From Streptosporangiaceae bacterium (GTDB taxonomy: Bacteria; Actinomycetota; Actinomycetes; Streptosporangiales; Streptosporangiaceae), in contig JASHOI010000219.1 of the NCBI GenBank assembly GCA_030041195.1, positions 1-9,272 of the forward strand: 9,272 bases of DNA, written 5' to 3'. This document shows positions 1 through 4,920 of the stretch, in pieces (within the stretch, counting starts at the first letter, position 1; every line of letters begins with the position of its first letter). The notes below the pieces were generated by a model that did no database searches, had not been told where the DNA came from, and saw only the letters and a program-made list of their open reading frames with translations. A program made the position numbers and the translations under genes.

Positions 1-2
1 CC

Positions 3-1082
3 GGGCCGGCGGCGGCCAGCGCCGCCACCGCACAGCAGTTCGCCCCCGGCGCCGCCCGCGCGCTGTTCGTGCAGACCGACAACCTCGCGGGCAACCAGGT
101 CGTCGCCTACCACCGCGCCGCCGACGGCACGCTCACGCTGGCCGGCACCTACTCGACCGGCGGGCTGGGCGGCCAGCTCAGCGGTTCGGTCGTGGACCAT
201 CTCGCCTCGCAGGGGTCGCTGAGCTACGACCCGGGACCCGGGCTGCTGTTCGCGGTGAACGCGGGCAGCGACACGGTGTCGGCGTTCGCCGCCAGCGGCG
301 ACCGGCTGGCGCTGCGGCAGGTGATCGGCTCCGGCGGCGCGTTCCCGGTCAGCGTCGCCGCCCGCGGCAACCTGGTCTACGTGCTGAACGCGCTCGGCGG
401 CGGGTCGGTGCAGGGCTACTGGGTGGTCGCCGGCCGCCTGGTGCCGATCCCCGGCTCGGCCCGGCCGCTCGGCCTGAACCCGTCGGCTTCCCCGCAGTTC
501 ACGAACACGCCGGGCCAGGTCGCGTTCTCGCCGGACGGGACGCAGCTGATCGTGACCACGAAGGCCAACGGCAATGACATCGACGTGTTCGGCGTCGGGC
601 CGGACGGCCGGCTGTCGCCGAGCCCGGTGGTGAACGCCGAGCCCGGCACGGTCCCGTTCGCGATCGCCTTCGACCCCGCGGGCGATCTGGTGATCGCCGA
701 CGCCGGCACCAACGCGCTGTCGACGTTCGCGCTCGGCGCGGCCGGCACGCTGACCGAGCTCGACTCGGTCGGCACCGGGGAGTCGGCCACCTGCTGGGTC
801 GCGGCCGACGGCAACCTGGAGTTCGCGTCCAACGCGGGCAGCGCGACGGTCAGCGGCTACGTGGTGAGCGCGGGCGGCCAGCTCACGCTCACCGGCCAGA
901 CGCCGACCGACCCGGGCACCGTGGACGCGGCGGTCACGCCCAGCGGGCGCTTCGTCTACGTGCAGACCGGCGGCAACGGCGTGGTCGATGAGTTCGCCGT
1001 GGGCAGCGGCGGTTCGCTCACCGAGATCGGCAACGTCACGGTCGCGGGTGCCGTTGGCGGCGAGGGGATCGTGGCTCCCTGA
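3..1082 (+). CDS. Secreted beta-propeller (lactonase-like) protein, 5'-truncated by the window
   Basis: The reading frame is already open at the window edge, so the true start lies upstream; 359 residues are visible. The first visible residues (Ala-rich, then QQFAPGAARALFVQTDN) look like the end of a signal peptide followed by the first strand of the mature domain, suggesting export. The body consists of repeated blades of the type 'SPDG..L.V....N..I.VF.VGPDGRL', with further copies around IAFDPAGDLVIADAGTN, WVAADGNLEFASNAGS and AVTPSGRFVYVQTGGN. This is the pattern of the 6-phosphogluconolactonase/3-carboxymuconate cyclase-like seven-bladed propellers. Substrate is unknown; many secreted actinobacterial members have no assigned reaction. 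It ends in TGA 23 bp before the sigma factor gene. The GTG at 69 is in frame but is internal, because the coding pattern continues upstream of it. Confidence 0.85.
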   Translation, partial: GPAAASAATAQQFAPGAARALFVQTDNLAGNQVVAYHRAADGTLTLAGTYSTGGLGGQLSGSVVDHLASQGSLSYDPGPGLLFAVNAGSDTVSAFAASGDRLALRQVIGSGGAFPVSVAARGNLVYVLNALGGGSVQGYWVVAGRLVPIPGSARPLGLNPSASPQFTNTPGQVAFSPDGTQLIVTTKANGNDIDVFGVGPDGRLSPSPVVNAEPGTVPFAIAFDPAGDLVIADAGTNALSTFALGAAGTLTELDSVGTGESATCWVAADGNLEFASNAGSATVSGYVVSAGGQLTLTGQTPTDPGTVDAAVTPSGRFVYVQTGGNGVVDEFAVGSGGSLTEIGNVTVAGAVGGEGIVAP

Positions 1083-1092
1083 AAAGGCGGCC

Positions 1093-1105
1093 TAAGCTGG
1101 CGGCG
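1093..1105 (+). promoter_or_regulatory. Leaderless -10 element for the ECF sigma gene
   Basis: TAAGCT (1093-1098) fits the actinobacterial -10 pattern TANNNT. Exactly 7 nt separate it from GTG at 1106, so transcription would begin at or next to the start codon. No Shine-Dalgarno sequence is present in the 23-bp gap and no clear -35 box is visible. The same TAAGCT-N7-GTG arrangement recurs before the ybaK gene. Confidence 0.6.
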
Positions 1106-1702
1106 GTGGATCAGGAAACGGACGCGGAATTGCTCGGTCGCCTGCGCGCGGGCGACGAGCGGGCGTTCGTGACCCTGGTCCGCCGCCACCATGCCGTCAT
1201 GCTCCGCCTGGCTGCCGGGTATGTCCCGAGCATGGCCGTGGCCGAGGAGGTCGTCCAGGACACGTGGCTGGGCGTGCTGCGCGGCATCGGCGGGTTCGAG
1301 GGGCGTTCCTCGGTCACCACCTGGCTGTTCCGGATCCTGGTGAACCGGGCCCGGACGGCCGGGGCGCGGGAACGCCGCAGCGTCGCGATCGGCGACTCGG
1401 TTCCGGCCGTCGACCAGTCGCGGTTCGACGCCACCGGTCACTGGGCGGCCCCGCCCGGGTCCTGGGTCGAGGAGGCCGAGAACCGGGTCGACGCGGCTAA
1501 GCTGGCCGGCCGGCTGCGCTCGGCCGTCGACGAACTGCCGGCGCGGCAGCGGGAGGTCGTCCTGCTGCGGGACGTCGAGGGCCTGTCCAGCGAGGAGGTG
1601 TGCGGCGTGCTGGAGATCAGCGAGGGCAACCAGCGGGTGCTGCTGCACCGGGGCCGGAGCAGGCTGCGCCAGGTGCTCGAGACCGAGTTCGGGAGGGCGT
1701 GA
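1106..1702 (+). CDS. ECF (group 4) RNA polymerase sigma factor
   Basis: 198 aa, normal size for an ECF sigma factor, which directs RNA polymerase to a small stress or envelope regulon. Region 2 spans about residues 8-90, with the -10 recognition helix around EEVVQDTWLGVLRGI (47-61) and FEGRSSVTTWLFRILVNRAR (64-83). A variable linker of about 45 residues follows. Region 4 is about 135-193: DELPARQREVVLLRDVEGLS, then the helix-turn-helix around EEVCGVLEISEGNQRVLLHRGRSRLR. The start GTG at 1106 is chosen because a leaderless -10 lies 7 nt upstream and no earlier start fits the family length. The next gene begins across the stop codon behind a GGGAGG, so the two are probably one transcript. The regulon cannot be told from this window; the ECF subgroup is unassigned. 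Confidence 0.93.
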   Translation: MDQETDAELLGRLRAGDERAFVTLVRRHHAVMLRLAAGYVPSMAVAEEVVQDTWLGVLRGIGGFEGRSSVTTWLFRILVNRARTAGARERRSVAIGDSVPAVDQSRFDATGHWAAPPGSWVEEAENRVDAAKLAGRLRSAVDELPARQREVVLLRDVEGLSSEEVCGVLEISEGNQRVLLHRGRSRLRQVLETEFGRA

Positions 1703-1704
1703 GC

Positions 1705-1989
1705 ATGCCCCCGAGACTTCGCCTCCCGCTGCGCAGCCGCCGCGAAATCGTGTGCCGGCAGGCGGTCGAACTGGTCACCGACTACCTCGAGGGCGCGCTG
1801 TCCCGGGCGGACCGCCGCAGGTTCGAGGCGCACCTGGCGGGCTGCCCGCACTGCACCGAGTACCTTGCCCAGATGCGCGCGACCATCGAGCTGACCGGCG
1901 GCCTCGCCGCGGATGACCTGACCCCGCAAATGCAGGACGAGTTCATCGCGCTGTACCGGGAGTGGCGCGCCGGCGGGGACGGCGCGTGA
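1705..1989 (+). CDS. Small zinc-finger (ZAS/zf-HC2) anti-sigma-like protein
   Basis: 94 aa. Carries C17 and then H43-x3-C47-x2-C50 (HLAGCPHC), the zinc-binding signature of ZAS anti-sigma factors, in the usual setting 'V.DYLEGALS..DRRRFEAHLAGCPHC'. It has no transmembrane segment, so it should act in the cytoplasm, most likely by binding the co-encoded ECF sigma factor and possibly responding to redox state through the zinc cluster; that role is inferred from family and position. ATG 1705 is preferred because GGGAGG (1691-1696) lies 8 nt upstream. GTG 1699, which overlaps the sigma stop, is in frame but sits only 2 nt from that motif. Its own stop TGA overlaps the GTG of the acetyltransferase (GTGA). 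Confidence 0.85.
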   Translation: MPPRLRLPLRSRREIVCRQAVELVTDYLEGALSRADRRRFEAHLAGCPHCTEYLAQMRATIELTGGLAADDLTPQMQDEFIALYREWRAGGDGA

Positions 1990-2504
1990 CCGGGGACGGC
2001 GCGGTCATCGTCCCGGCGGGCCGGGCCGACCTGGACCAGGTTGCCAAGATCTTCGCGTACTACGTCACGCACACCGTGGTCACGTTCGAGACCGATCCGC
2101 CCACGGTCGCCGACTGGCGGGCCCGGCTGGACACGCTGGCCAGCCTGGGCCTGCCGTTCCTGGTGGCCAGGTTCGGCGGCGAGGTGGCCGGATACGCCTA
2201 CGCGAGCCCGTGGCGGCCGAAGCCGGCCTACCGGCACACGGTCGAGGACACGGTGTACCTGGCCACGGGCGCGACCGGCCAGGGCCTCGGCCGCCGGCTG
2301 CTGGACGAGCTGCTGACCCGGGCCGGGCGGGCCGGGGCGCGGCAGATGGTCGCGGTGATCGCGGACGCGGGCGCCGACAGCGCGGCGTCGGTCGGGCTGC
2401 ACCGCGCGTTCGGCTTCGCCGACGTGGGCAGGCTCACCGCCGTGGGCCACAAGCACGGCCGCTGGATCGACACCGTGCTGATGCAGCGCGAGCTGACCGC
2501 CTGA
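1986..2504 (+). CDS. GNAT-family N-acetyltransferase, phosphinothricin/methionine-sulfone type
   Basis: 172 aa from GTG 1986. The order of motifs matches the PAT/MnaT (YncA) group of GNAT enzymes, which transfer acetyl from acetyl-CoA to amino groups of small amino-acid analogues. Visible are an N-terminal 'P.GRADLDQVAKIFAYYVTHTVVTFE' (residues 10-35), the 'ASPWRPKPAYRHTVEDTVYL' block (73-92) and the acetyl-CoA loop GATGQGLGRRLLDELL (95-110). The C-terminal 'SVGLHRAFGFADVGRLTAVGHKHGRWIDTVLMQREL' is typical. GTG 1986 is chosen over the in-frame GTG at 1962 because it gives the usual family N-terminus and makes a GTGA overlap with the upstream stop, implying translational coupling. Natural substrate is unknown; self-protection or metabolite detoxification are possible. 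Confidence 0.88.
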   Translation: MTGDGAVIVPAGRADLDQVAKIFAYYVTHTVVTFETDPPTVADWRARLDTLASLGLPFLVARFGGEVAGYAYASPWRPKPAYRHTVEDTVYLATGATGQGLGRRLLDELLTRAGRAGARQMVAVIADAGADSAASVGLHRAFGFADVGRLTAVGHKHGRWIDTVLMQRELTA

Positions 2505-2505
2505 C

Positions 2506-2518
2506 TAAGCTGCGCAGC
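2506..2518 (+). promoter_or_regulatory. Leaderless -10 element for ybaK
   Basis: TAAGCT (2506-2511) followed by 7 nt and GTG at 2519, the same geometry as before the sigma factor gene. It lies immediately after the acetyltransferase stop (TGA 2502-2504). It decides the start codon of ybaK and suggests the gene can be expressed independently of the upstream operon. No -35 box is evident. Confidence 0.55.
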
Positions 2519-2995
2519 GTGGCCGGACGAGGCACGGCGGCGACGGCGCTGCTTGAGCGGGAGGGCATACCGCACACGGTGCACACGTACTCCCATGACC
2601 CGCAGCATGAGTCGTACGGCAGCGAGGCCAGCGAGGCGCTCGGCGTTCCGGCCGGCCGGGTACTGAAGACTCTGGTCGCCAGCGTGGACGGCGCGCTGAC
2701 CGTGGGAGTGGTTCCGGTCTCGGCTCAGCTCGACCTGAAGGCGCTGGCCGCCGCGACCGGGGGCAAGAAGGCCACGATGGCCGACCCGGCGGCGGCCGAG
2801 CGCGCCACCGGTTACGTGATCGGCGGCATCTCGCCGCTCGGGCAGCGCCGGCGGCTGCCCGTGGTGGTGGACGCGTCGGCGCTCGAGTTCCGGACCGTCT
2901 ACTGCAGCGGCGGACGGCGCGGCCTGGAGATCGAGCTCGCCCCCGCCGATCTCGTGCGGGCCGCCAACGCCACGGTCGCCCACATCTCCCGCTAG
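2519..2995 (+). CDS. ybaK: YbaK/EbsC-type Cys-tRNA(Pro)/aminoacyl-tRNA deacylase
   Basis: 158 aa, the normal length of YbaK. Enzymes of this INS editing-domain family hydrolyse mischarged tRNA, classically Cys-tRNA(Pro), in the cytoplasm. Visible markers are the GRVLKTLVA segment with the conserved catalytic lysine (K50), 'VPVSAQLDLKALAAATGGKKATMADP' (66-90), the hallmark GYVIGGISPLGQ (98-109) and the C-terminal SGGRRGLEIELAPADL (130-145). The start GTG is fixed by the leaderless -10 and gives the expected N-terminus. The stop is TAG; if that codon were read through, the frame stays open for 81 codons to TGA at 3239-3241, crossing the tRNA gene in antisense. It is convergent with the PTH2-tRNA unit, so two tRNA quality-control activities sit side by side. 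Confidence 0.9.
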   Translation: MAGRGTAATALLEREGIPHTVHTYSHDPQHESYGSEASEALGVPAGRVLKTLVASVDGALTVGVVPVSAQLDLKALAAATGGKKATMADPAAAERATGYVIGGISPLGQRRRLPVVVDASALEFRTVYCSGGRRGLEIELAPADLVRAANATVAHISR

Positions 2996-3052
2996 CCGGC
3001 GGCCCGTTCCCGCCCCGGCGCCCGCCCGCTATCGGCCCGGTGGCCAATTAGT

Positions 3053-3109
3053 GGGGAATCCTGTCAGAGCGGGGAAACGCGCCAGTCGTATCTGCTGACA
3101 GGGTTCCCC
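3053..3109. repeat. 15-bp inverted repeat between convergent units
   Basis: GGGGAATCCTGTCAG (3053-3067) and CTGACAGGGTTCCCC (3095-3109) are complementary at 14 of 15 positions, the exception being a G-T pair that RNA on one strand would tolerate. The 27-nt spacer contains another GGGGAA. It lies 57 bp after the ybaK stop and about 50 bp beyond the 3' end of the tRNA on the other strand. It could terminate both convergent transcripts or be an operator or repeat element. No T-run follows on either strand. Confidence 0.5.
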
Positions 3110-3131
3110 GTTAACCCGATCATGAGGCCGG

Positions 3132-3158
3132 CCGGCGCGCTAGCACATGCCGCGCCGG
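3132..3158 (-). terminator. Hairpin directly downstream of the CUA tRNA
   Basis: CCGGCGCG (3132-3139) and CGCGCCGG (3151-3158) form an 8-bp perfect stem around an 11-nt loop, beginning one base past the tRNA discriminator position on the minus strand. It could serve as a terminator or as a 3'-processing boundary for the tRNA precursor. It lacks a U-tract, as is common in actinobacteria. Confidence 0.4.
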
Positions 3159-3229
3159 TGCCCCAGGCGGGAATCGAACCCGCTTCGGCCGCTTTAGAGG
3201 CGGCTGCCCGGCCATCGGGCTCCTGGGGC
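3159..3229 (-). tRNA. tRNA with anticodon CUA (amber-decoding)
   Basis: On the minus strand a complete 71-nt cloverleaf can be drawn. The acceptor is GCCCCAG/CTGGGGC (7 bp), the D stem GCCC/GGGC with a 7-nt loop GATGGCC containing GG, and the anticodon stem GCCGC/GCGGC with loop CTCTAAA. The variable loop is CGAA, and the T arm is GCGGG-TTCGATT-CCCGC. The discriminator is A73 and CCA is not encoded. In the 7-nt loop, T33 is followed by CTA (3197-3195) and AA, so it pairs with UAG. Every stem is fully Watson-Crick, which argues against decay. Oddities are G instead of U at position 8 and a 4-nt variable loop. It lacks tRNA-Pyl hallmarks and has no long arm, which argues against Ser, Leu or bacterial Tyr types. 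The charging enzyme is unknown. No promoter is visible in the 46 nt to the upstream gene, so it is probably cut from the operon transcript. Confidence 0.85.
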
Positions 3230-3275
3230 CGTGCGGGGTGACCGGCGGCGCCTGCCGCTCACCCCATGGTGCCGC

Positions 3276-3581
3276 TCAGGCGGCGTCCGGGTCGTCGATC
3301 CGGTCACGCAACTGGGCGTTCGTGACGCGGGCCCGCGCGGCCCGGTACTCCGAAGCGGTCAGGGACCGGCCGAGCCCGTCGAGGGTCCGCAGCACGAACC
3401 GCTGGGTGACGACCCTGCGGTTCAGCGCGTCGAGGGCGGCTGCCTGACGCCACACCTTGCGCTGCAGCCATCGAGTCGCCGTGGGAAGGTCGCCGTCGAG
3501 CTGGGCTCGGAGCGCGTCCCGTTCCGCGGCGAGCTCGACGAGCTGAGCGCGCAGGTCGGCTGAGCCAGTGGACGTGGTCAT
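3276..3581 (-). CDS. 101-aa coiled-coil protein between PTH2 and the CUA tRNA
   Basis: The family is not recognised. The 101-aa product is predominantly helical: a heptad-like segment ADLRAQLVELAAERDALRAQL (8-28), then an arginine-rich second helix TRWLQRKVWRQAAALDALNRR (36-56), a third helical part to about residue 90 and an acidic tail (DRIDDPDAA). It has no signal peptide, membrane segment or cysteine. The start is well supported: ATG overlaps the PTH2 stop (ATGA), and GGAGGT (3593-3588) lies 6 nt upstream. Translation is therefore probably coupled to that of the amber-containing gene. The stop is TGA, and 46 nt separate it from the tRNA. Position suggests a role with the tRNA or the hydrolase, perhaps as a binding partner; this is inference from context only. 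Confidence 0.75.
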   Translation of the reverse strand: MTTSTGSADLRAQLVELAAERDALRAQLDGDLPTATRWLQRKVWRQAAALDALNRRVVTQRFVLRTLDGLGRSLTASEYRAARARVTNAQLRDRIDDPDAA

Positions 3582-3937
3582 GTTCTCACCTCCTCTCCGC
3601 GCGAGAGGGCGAGCGGGAGGCGGGAGACCAGCCGGGCGGCGGCCGGCTCGAGCGCGGCAGCCGTCAGGGCGCCGCCGAGGTCAGGCTCGTGGAACGTTGC
3701 CACCAGCAGGCCGGCCGCCGCGGCGGCGTCGCATAGCCACCCCAGGGAAAGCTCGTCCGGAGCGGCGAGCACAACCAGCGTGTTCGAGGCGGCATGCCAG
3801 CCAGCCATGACGGCCGGGTGGGCTATGGCGAAATCAAGCGCCGCGTGCGCCGCCTGGCAAGCCTGGACGCCGGGGGCCAGGTCGGCGCGGGTGACCAGAT
3901 ACAGGCGGGGGACCTCAGAACCCTAGCGATGCGGCAT
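3578..3937 (-). CDS. pth2: PTH2-family peptidyl-tRNA hydrolase with in-frame UAG at codon 5
   Basis: Read from ATG 3937 the frame gives MPHR, then TAG (3925-3923), then GSEVPRLYLVTRADL and onward to TGA 3580-3578: 119 codons with UAG as the fifth. The part after UAG matches the PTH2 fold: LYLVTRADLAPG (12-23), VQACQAAHAALDFA (24-37), NTLVVLAAPDELSLGWL (52-68), AAAAGL (72-77) and FHEPDLGGALTAAALEP (82-98). The last block takes the place of the DAGRTQ region of classical members. Such enzymes release peptides from peptidyl-tRNA. Between the UAG and the first conserved strand there is no ATG or GTG. The next ATG (3808, residue 44) would remove the first strand and helix that carry much of the active site. 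A leaderless -10 sits 7 nt before ATG 3937, and a CUA tRNA lies downstream on the same strand. I infer UAG readthrough. The alternative is a non-AUG start at CTG 3904, which has GAGG 8 nt upstream. Confidence 0.75.
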
Positions 3938-3971
3938 GTGGGGCATCTTAGCAGGTTTCGCCGGTTTTCAA
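3938..3971 (-). promoter_or_regulatory. Leaderless promoter of the pth2-coiled-coil-tRNA operon
   Basis: On the minus strand TTGAAA (3971-3966), 15 nt, TAAGAT (3950-3945), 7 nt, then ATG 3937. The -10 fits TANNNT, and its distance to the start codon equals that of the two TAAGCT promoters on the plus strand. The -35 spacing is on the short side. This is the best promoter in the region, and it places transcription initiation at the ATG four codons before the in-frame TAG, making that ATG the likely true start. Confidence 0.65.
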
Positions 3972-4074
3972 CGCGCAGCAGGACGCGCCGTTCAGCGACC
4001 AGATCATCAACAGCGGCATGGACAGCACGCCGACGCTGACGCTGAACGGACACGTCCTCACCTCCAGCCGGCAC
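3952..4074 (+). pseudogene. Remnant of a DsbA/thioredoxin-fold protein
   Basis: Plus-strand reading from 3952 gives a fragment with FNAQQDAPFSDQIINSG, then MDSTPTLTLNGHVL. This resembles the C-terminal part of DsbA-like thiol oxidoreductases, where a cis-proline TPT segment precedes 'NG'. TAG at 3949-3951 stops the frame upstream. Downstream the frame runs antisense into the ABC permease gene and loses resemblance. No start or active-site CxxC region is present, so it is a fragment at most. It also covers the promoter region of the minus-strand pth2 operon. Moderate confidence, from motif memory only. Confidence 0.4.
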
Positions 4075-4920
4075 TCAGCGAAGGACCTTGCGGCGGTAGA
4101 GGTAGACGGCGGTGGGCGCGAACACGGCGATCAGCCCGACCGACCAGATCAGCACGGCCAGCTCCGGGTGCTGCATCGGCCAGACGTCCGGGGTGGCCAC
4201 GTTGCCGCCGAACAGGTTCCGGCACGTAGCCGCGACCGCGCTCAACGGGTTCCAGTTCGCGAAGTCGCGCAGCCACGCGGGCATCCCCTGGGTGGGCACG
4301 AACGCGTTGGACACGAACGACAGCGGCAGGAAGAAGATGAACCCCAGGGCCTGCGCGGTCTCCGGGCTGCGCAGCAGCATGCCCGCGCACGCGCCCACCC
4401 AGGTCATCGCGAACGCGATCAGCAGCGAAAGCCCGGCCGCGAGCAGCGCGTCGCCGATCCCGTGCTCCATCCGCCAGCCCACGGCCAGCCCGGTCGCGAC
4501 CAGGACCACGAGGCCGAGCACCTGGGTGGCGAGGTCGGACATGGTGCGCCCGACCAGCACCGCGGCCCGGGAAATCGGCAGTGACCGGAACCGGTCGATC
4601 AGGCCCGTGGACATGTCGGTGGTCAGCCCGACCGCGGTGCCCGGCGCCGTGCCCGCCATCGTCATCCCGAACATCCCGCTGATCAGGTACTGGTGATAGC
4701 TCCCGCCGCCGGCCAGGTGGATCGCGGAGCCGAACACGTACGTGAACAGCAGCACGAAGATGACCGGCTGGATCGTCACGTCGCTCAGCTGCTCGGGCTC
4801 GCGGGCGATCCGCGCGATGCTGCGCCGGGCCAGCACCAAGCTGTTCTTCAGCGCCCACCAGGCCCGCAGCAGCATCGGCTCGGCCGTCGCCACGGGGGTG
4901 GGCAGGGACATGGTGGTCAT
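4075..4920 (-). CDS. ABC-2 type (DrrB-like) exporter permease
   Basis: 281 aa. Typical DrrB/ABC-2 permease that pairs with a DrrA-type ATPase to export drugs or lipids across the cytoplasmic membrane. A cytoplasmic N-terminus with ARRSIARIAREPEQLSD (31-47) precedes about six membrane segments, near 49-68, 78-98, 133-149, 158-182, 190-208 and 254-275. The conserved cytoplasmic loop MSTGLIDRFRSLPISRAAVLVGRTMSDL (103-130) is the family signature, and FVPTQGMPAWLRDFANWNPLSAV (207-229) matches the extracellular 'P...P...W......NP' region. ATG 4920 overlaps the ATPase stop (ATGA) and follows AAGGAGG, so the two are translated as a coupled pair. The transported compound is unknown. Confidence 0.9.
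   Translation of the reverse strand: MTTMSLPTPVATAEPMLLRAWWALKNSLVLARRSIARIAREPEQLSDVTIQPVIFVLLFTYVFGSAIHLAGGGSYHQYLISGMFGMTMAGTAPGTAVGLTTDMSTGLIDRFRSLPISRAAVLVGRTMSDLATQVLGLVVLVATGLAVGWRMEHGIGDALLAAGLSLLIAFAMTWVGACAGMLLRSPETAQALGFIFFLPLSFVSNAFVPTQGMPAWLRDFANWNPLSAVAATCRNLFGGNVATPDVWPMQHPELAVLIWSVGLIAVFAPTAVYLYRRKVLR

Noticed and set aside
3159..3229. tRNA-Pyl (pyrrolysine)
   Set aside because: It shares the CUCUAAA loop, but it has two bases between acceptor and D stems, a 5-bp anticodon stem, a 4-nt variable loop and a 7-nt D loop. tRNA-Pyl has a 6-bp anticodon stem, one linker base, a 3-nt variable loop and a 5-nt D loop. No pylS-like gene is in the window.
3159..3229. tRNA-Arg(UCU)
   Set aside because: TCT is visible in the loop CTCTAAA, but with the perfect 5-bp stem the three anticodon positions after T33 are CTA. 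Shifting the frame to TCT would break the stem.
3578..3808. Short 76-aa protein starting at ATG 3808
   Set aside because: It would drop the LVTRADL strand and the QACQAAH helix, both present in frame directly upstream and clearly part of the PTH2 domain, so this ATG is internal.
3902..3904. CTG start for pth2 with GAGG 8 nt upstream
   Set aside because: Not excluded, but CTG starts are rare and this does not explain the leaderless promoter at ATG 3937 or the adjoining CUA tRNA. Kept as the main competing model.
4018..4584. Long plus-strand frame across the permease gene
   Set aside because: Beyond 4074 it is only the antisense shadow of the DrrB-like gene; only the short 3952-4074 fragment resembles a protein.
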